64,000 nt of DNA, from contig CM034128.1 in the NCBI GenBank assembly GCA_019914995.1, positions 7,690,501 through 7,754,500 on the forward strand. Direction: 5' to 3'. Made by a program: the position numbers and the translations under genes. The notes under the pieces are model-generated. The model saw only the letters and a program-made list of their open reading frames with translations. It had not been told where the DNA came from and ran no database searches. The DNA comes from Acanthochlamys bracteata (taxonomy: Eukaryota; Streptophyta; Magnoliopsida; Pandanales; Velloziaceae). Below are positions 60,201-64,000 of the stretch, one piece after another. Numbering within the stretch: position 1 is the first letter of the stretch; each line of letters opens with the position of its first letter.

Positions 60201-63200
60201 TTTCTGTGTTGTGTTTCTTTGAAATTCCATTTTTCAGAATCTAAGGAAATGTCTAATGTGTTTGTATCTCAGTATTGAATATTACGTCTTATTTAAATAG
60301 AATTTAAAATTACTTTAATTGTTTAAAAGAATAAGCTTTTTTTTGTGCACAAGGTTCCATATTTTTGGTATTGGAAAACGGTCACTTGGTTTCAGTGTTC
60401 GGATTGAGGTGAAGAAAGGATCTTCTACTTCGGTATGCTTCTTTGGACAACTTTTATACTTCATCTGAATTATATTCTTTGAAGTAGCAACAATATGAAC
60501 TTTCTGTGTTAGCTCTATACTTCATCTGGTAACAAGTATAGAAGCTTCAAGTGACCACGTCTTGAAGACGATTAACATTATTCATATATATTTGTGAGCT
60601 AATAAGCCACTGTATACTATGTTGTGCTAAGAGAGTTTGCTGAGAGTGAGTGTAGCTGAAGTTGCCTCAATGTTGGATATACTATAAATTGTTTATCCAT
60701 AGTTAGATAGTTGCTTAAATGCTTAGATGTGATGGAACAAAGATAGAGGAGTTTCAGATTTTTGTTCCCTTTCTAAAGTTAATGAAGGTTTACTGTGTTA
60801 GGTTCTATTGTCATCAATGCATTTCCAGAATATACGTAAGCACTATTTAGTTTGTGTATTTTGTAATTGTTTGTCTGATTCTTGTAGGCGGTTGTTGTTG
60901 GCCCTGAGAATCGAACTGTAATATCTAGTGATAGCTTTCTAAGAGTCAATCTTGTTGGTGATTTTTCTGGCTACACAAGCATACCATCGTTTGAAGACTT
61001 CTATCTTGTGACCCCACGATTGGTATGTTGTTAACTTTCATGTCAATCCATGTCTTTCTGATTTAAAATAAATGCTTTTGCATTAACTTCCATTTGGCTT
61101 AATGAGCATCAAGAAAAAGATATATATATTGTTTTTTGAAAAGATATATCCAGTAGAAGGATGACAAACACACAAATAAATTTTCTTATTTTAATACTCA
61201 TTTGTTACTTTATAATGTGATTTGCATTGTAATGTTTTTGAAAAATAATAGATAACATCAAAGCTAGAGGTTGAGAAACAAAACCTGTAACCTAACCAAT
61301 TAACAGAATACCAGGATTGGTTTGGTTTGGTTTTTGTTGGAGAAACTGTACCTGGGCAAATTAACTCAGTGCGGCCAAGTATACTTTGATTTAAGCAGAT
61401 AACTACTTTGCCCCATTACTGCGATAACAATCCTATGCCCTTCAATGCAGTTTATGCCCTTCGAGCTTCTCCTAGACTCTAATCAGCCAATAAAAGCGGT
61501 CTGGTAGTCTGGCACCATATTCTCTTGTTTTAAGTTTTGAAATTCTTCACGCCGAGGGCCAAGCTGAAAGGGATTTCCAATGTCTATCACCTGGTAGTTT
61601 GGATCTGCCTGCATAACGTCAATTATCAAATCAAAGTTCAATTTCGATATAGGACTAGGGAAGGCCTTTCTAAATGACCTTGTTTGTTTCATAAAGCTGT
61701 CAATGTTAAAAGTTATTACAGTTGAAATTTAGGCAGAGTTCCCATTTTGTTATTATCCAGGTTATAATCCAGGTATAAGTCATTATCAAATTTATCTTAA
61801 TGGGCAACAATTAATTTAACCAGGATAATGCTTCCATATTAGATCAGGCCTATTTTTTTTGACAACAGAAGTGGTCTTTGCTATGTATAATGATATTGGT
61901 TTCATTTTGCCACATGTTGCTGGAATACTTACTACCTAGCTACCTTTAAGGATGGTGGAATACATTAAGACCTACTCTTATATTTTAAAATGACTGTTCT
62001 TTGCAAATAACTGAACCTGCATAGTGAGATGGACTTTATGTTTTTGTTATTATTCATTTCTAATGCAGTAGCTCTAATTATTTTGACTTTAAAAAAGAGT
62101 TGATTTGCATGAAGGGTGATCCTGGTCAAGTTCAAGATTTTGGGAGCAATTTTTCAAGATGGATGCTTCTGGAAAGAGTCCGGTTTACTTTGGATGGACT
62201 TGAGTGCAACAAAATAGGTGTTAGCTATGAAGCTTACAACAGCCAGCCAAATTTCTGCACTTCACCATTATTGAGTTGCTTGCATAATCAATTATGGAAC
62301 TTCTGGGAAGTTAGTAACAACTACATAATCCTATTGCATCTCAAGTTTCGTTCAAAGATAAAAATTTCTATATATGAACCTTTTCATTGAATATAATAAT
62401 TGCTAAATTTAGTGCTAACTTTAACCTCATCTCTTTCTCTCTCTTAACTGCAATATGTCTACAGAGAAGATGTTTTAGGCCATAATGGATTAATGTTTGG
62501 ATCTTGAGTGCTAGTTCAAACTTCATTTTTGATTAATTGATGTCAGTAAGTTTTACTGTTATGTAAGAGTTGAAAGACTATAAGTCATGCTTCTGAAGGG
62601 AGAATGGAGAAGGCTGTTGTTGCTCTTAATTGAATGAAATCAATGAGCACAAATAGTATTTTTGTCAGATTTATATATACAACCCTAATGCATAATTTGC
62701 TTGGACGTATAAGAGAATTTGTGATCTTGTGATCACTAGCATATTTACATCGGAAAAGTTGGAGTCTCAGTTGAAGTTGGATCTTTTGTACTCTTTCTTT
62801 ACAGGCTGACCAGAATCGCATCAGCAGGAATCAACAACCACAATATCTAGTCCAAGGAAGGTTTGAGAGGATTAACCAACATCCAGTTAAGCTTGCATTC
62901 TGCTCTATTACTTCGCATGAACCTGCAATGTAACTGGGAAGATATTACTCATCAATGTTTATGTTAAACTTTTGTAGAATGCTGGAATACATTCATTCTC
63001 AGTAGGGATCACTGAAGTACTGAATACTAATTTGCTCATTGAACTTAGTGCTGATGATATTGAATACGTATACCAGAGGTATGTAATCATTGATATTATA
63101 TTTTTATGTCAAAGTTACCTTTGTATTCAAGGCTGAGCAAGGCACCAGTCACTTTCTCATTCTCCAGTTTGCTCCCCATGCTAGGGAGTTTGTTTTGTGG

Positions 63201-63756
63201 GGTCTATAGTAAGCAAGTGTAGATTGGAGGTGTAAAAGATCTTATTGCTAATAATTGAAATTTGTTCAGATAAAAGAGAAGACCTATATCGAAAGGTTTG
63301 TTGTGAGTAGCTCTTGTTGAAAGAGTAAGAGATAGGCTGCTTCCATTGTCCTAAGCCTTCATTGTTCTCATTGTTGTTATTGTGGCCATTGTCAATCTGT
63401 AAATATACTATGACTCAGCTTGCTTATGTCAATCTTTATATAACGACGAATATTGCTAAACTTTGCCAATTGCTTTGCACATGACTTTAATGTTGGGAAC
63501 CTGCTTTAAGCATGTTCAGATTCCAGTAAGCTCAACTTTTCTATGCCCATGACCATACTTGAATGTGAAGAGTGTTTTCTTGTTGTTAAGGAATCTCCAA
63601 GTCTCTTTGTTTACTTGAAATGGATGCTTGCTCTTTAGGAGTCCAGGGAAGATTCTAAGCATCAGTATTCCTACATTTGAAGCCCTTTCTCAATTTGGAA
63701 CAGCTACTGTCACAACCAAGAACATCGGTAAACTAGAGGCATCATACAGCTTGACG
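57229..63756 (+). CDS. HAP2: HAP2/GCS1 gamete fusion protein, 3' end beyond window
   Basis: HAP2 (GENERATIVE CELL SPECIFIC 1) is the sperm membrane protein that merges gamete membranes; it has the class II fusogen fold and a C-terminal membrane anchor, here outside the window. Exons: 57229-57417, 57749-57892, 58319-58407, 59221-59260, 59968-60025, 60112-60172, 60354-60432, 60888-61022, 62115-62309, 62805-62885, 62978-63078 and 63639-63756. They join in frame to 430 codons. A signal peptide ([20 protein letters not shown]) precedes [12 protein letters not shown]. Family landmarks: [79 protein letters not shown] (HAP2-GCS1 domain) and [15 protein letters not shown]. Splice sites are GT-AG; the exon 9 acceptor (CATGAAG) is weak. 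No stop or shift seen. Confidence 0.95.
58711..58734. repeat. (ATT)n microsatellite in HAP2 intron 3
   Basis: About eight ATT units in a row. It is a simple repeat and could serve as a marker. Confidence 0.95.
61483..61692 (-). other. Antisense open frame inside HAP2 intron 8
   Basis: A 69-codon minus frame from an ATG at 61692 encodes a compositionally normal peptide, including [20 protein letters not shown] and [18 protein letters not shown], in a region where neighbouring intron DNA is low-complexity. I do not recognise it. It could be a captured exon of another gene, a small gene, or chance. Confidence 0.25.
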
Positions 63757-64000
63757 GTATGCTATTCAGAAATAACATTGTGCAACCTATGTTATTGATT
63801 GGATATATTTTTCAGTGTATAGGATCATGTGGCATTTAATGTTTTCAAGTTGTTTAATAGACATGAAAAAAAATAATTACATGAAGTATATTACTTTAGT
63901 CTTTGTTAGATCATTGTGTTTGTAGTTCCAGGAGCAATTTATATGATGACAGTGAAAAGCTCACTTAGATCTTTCTTAATATCTTCTGATGATAACATTA
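63757..64000 (+). other. HAP2 intron 12, window end
   Basis: It begins with the donor GTATGC after exon 12. I cannot place the next exon with confidence before the window ends. Confidence 0.6.

Noticed and set aside
1-64000. CRISPR arrays, bacterial operons, organelle insertions, endogenous pararetrovirus
   Set aside because: No spaced direct-repeat arrays, no bacterial gene layout, no recognisable organelle genes, and all reverse transcriptases belong to LTR retrotransposons.

Overview
This window is AT-rich plant nuclear DNA. Two intron-containing plant genes are recognisable: CSN1 (COP9 signalosome subunit 1) and HAP2/GCS1 (the sperm-cell gamete fusogen). The rest is transposon-derived: SIRE-type Ty1/copia, Ty3/gypsy including a chromodomain lineage, hAT, PIF/Harbinger and several MITE-like elements. 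An angiosperm is certain; a eudicot seems likely from the AT-richness, but the species cannot be read from the sequence.

Layout. 1-8561: a SIRE/Maximus-type copia element (5' LTR cut by the window edge) with gag-pol, an envelope-like third ORF and a full 3' LTR, all broken by stops; it sits inside a hAT transposase whose 3' half follows at 8562-10436. 10440-16110: AT-rich ground with a truncated PIF/Harbinger transposase, tandem and hairpin repeats, and an inverted fragment of a MITE-like family whose better copy lies at 16115-16811 between 8-bp direct repeats. 16980-18480: a Tekay-like chromovirus reduced to gag-protease and chromodomain, with RT, RNase H and most of integrase missing. 20007-36586: a nested complex. 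The outer minus-strand Ty3/gypsy element has a 5-bp TSD (CTATG); its left (3') LTR is split by a plus-strand Ty3/gypsy array of three LTRs and two decayed internal domains.

37866-42101: CSN1 on the minus strand, six coding exons, intact, with one GC-AG intron and a G-box upstream. 42893-47420: two related MITE-like elements flank a possible spliced non-coding transcript. 48236-54456: a large PIF/Harbinger element on the minus strand carrying both expected genes (a Myb/SANT-like ORF and a DDE transposase), both damaged, with a 23-bp perfect hairpin and 26-bp tandem repeats in its leader region. 54957-55760: an unassigned coding relict. 57229-63756: twelve in-window exons of HAP2 on the plus strand, running off the window edge, with a MYB (AACCG-core) site about 105 bp before the ATG.

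The two host genes are independent of each other: CSN1 acts in cullin deneddylation and light signalling, HAP2 in fertilisation. The transposons form a layered record of insertion, internal deletion and recombination. I found no convincing new molecular system. The most unusual structures are the three-LTR array (which may be an assembly artefact), the deletion-fused Tekay relic, the hairpin inside the PIF element, and an antisense open frame inside a HAP2 intron.
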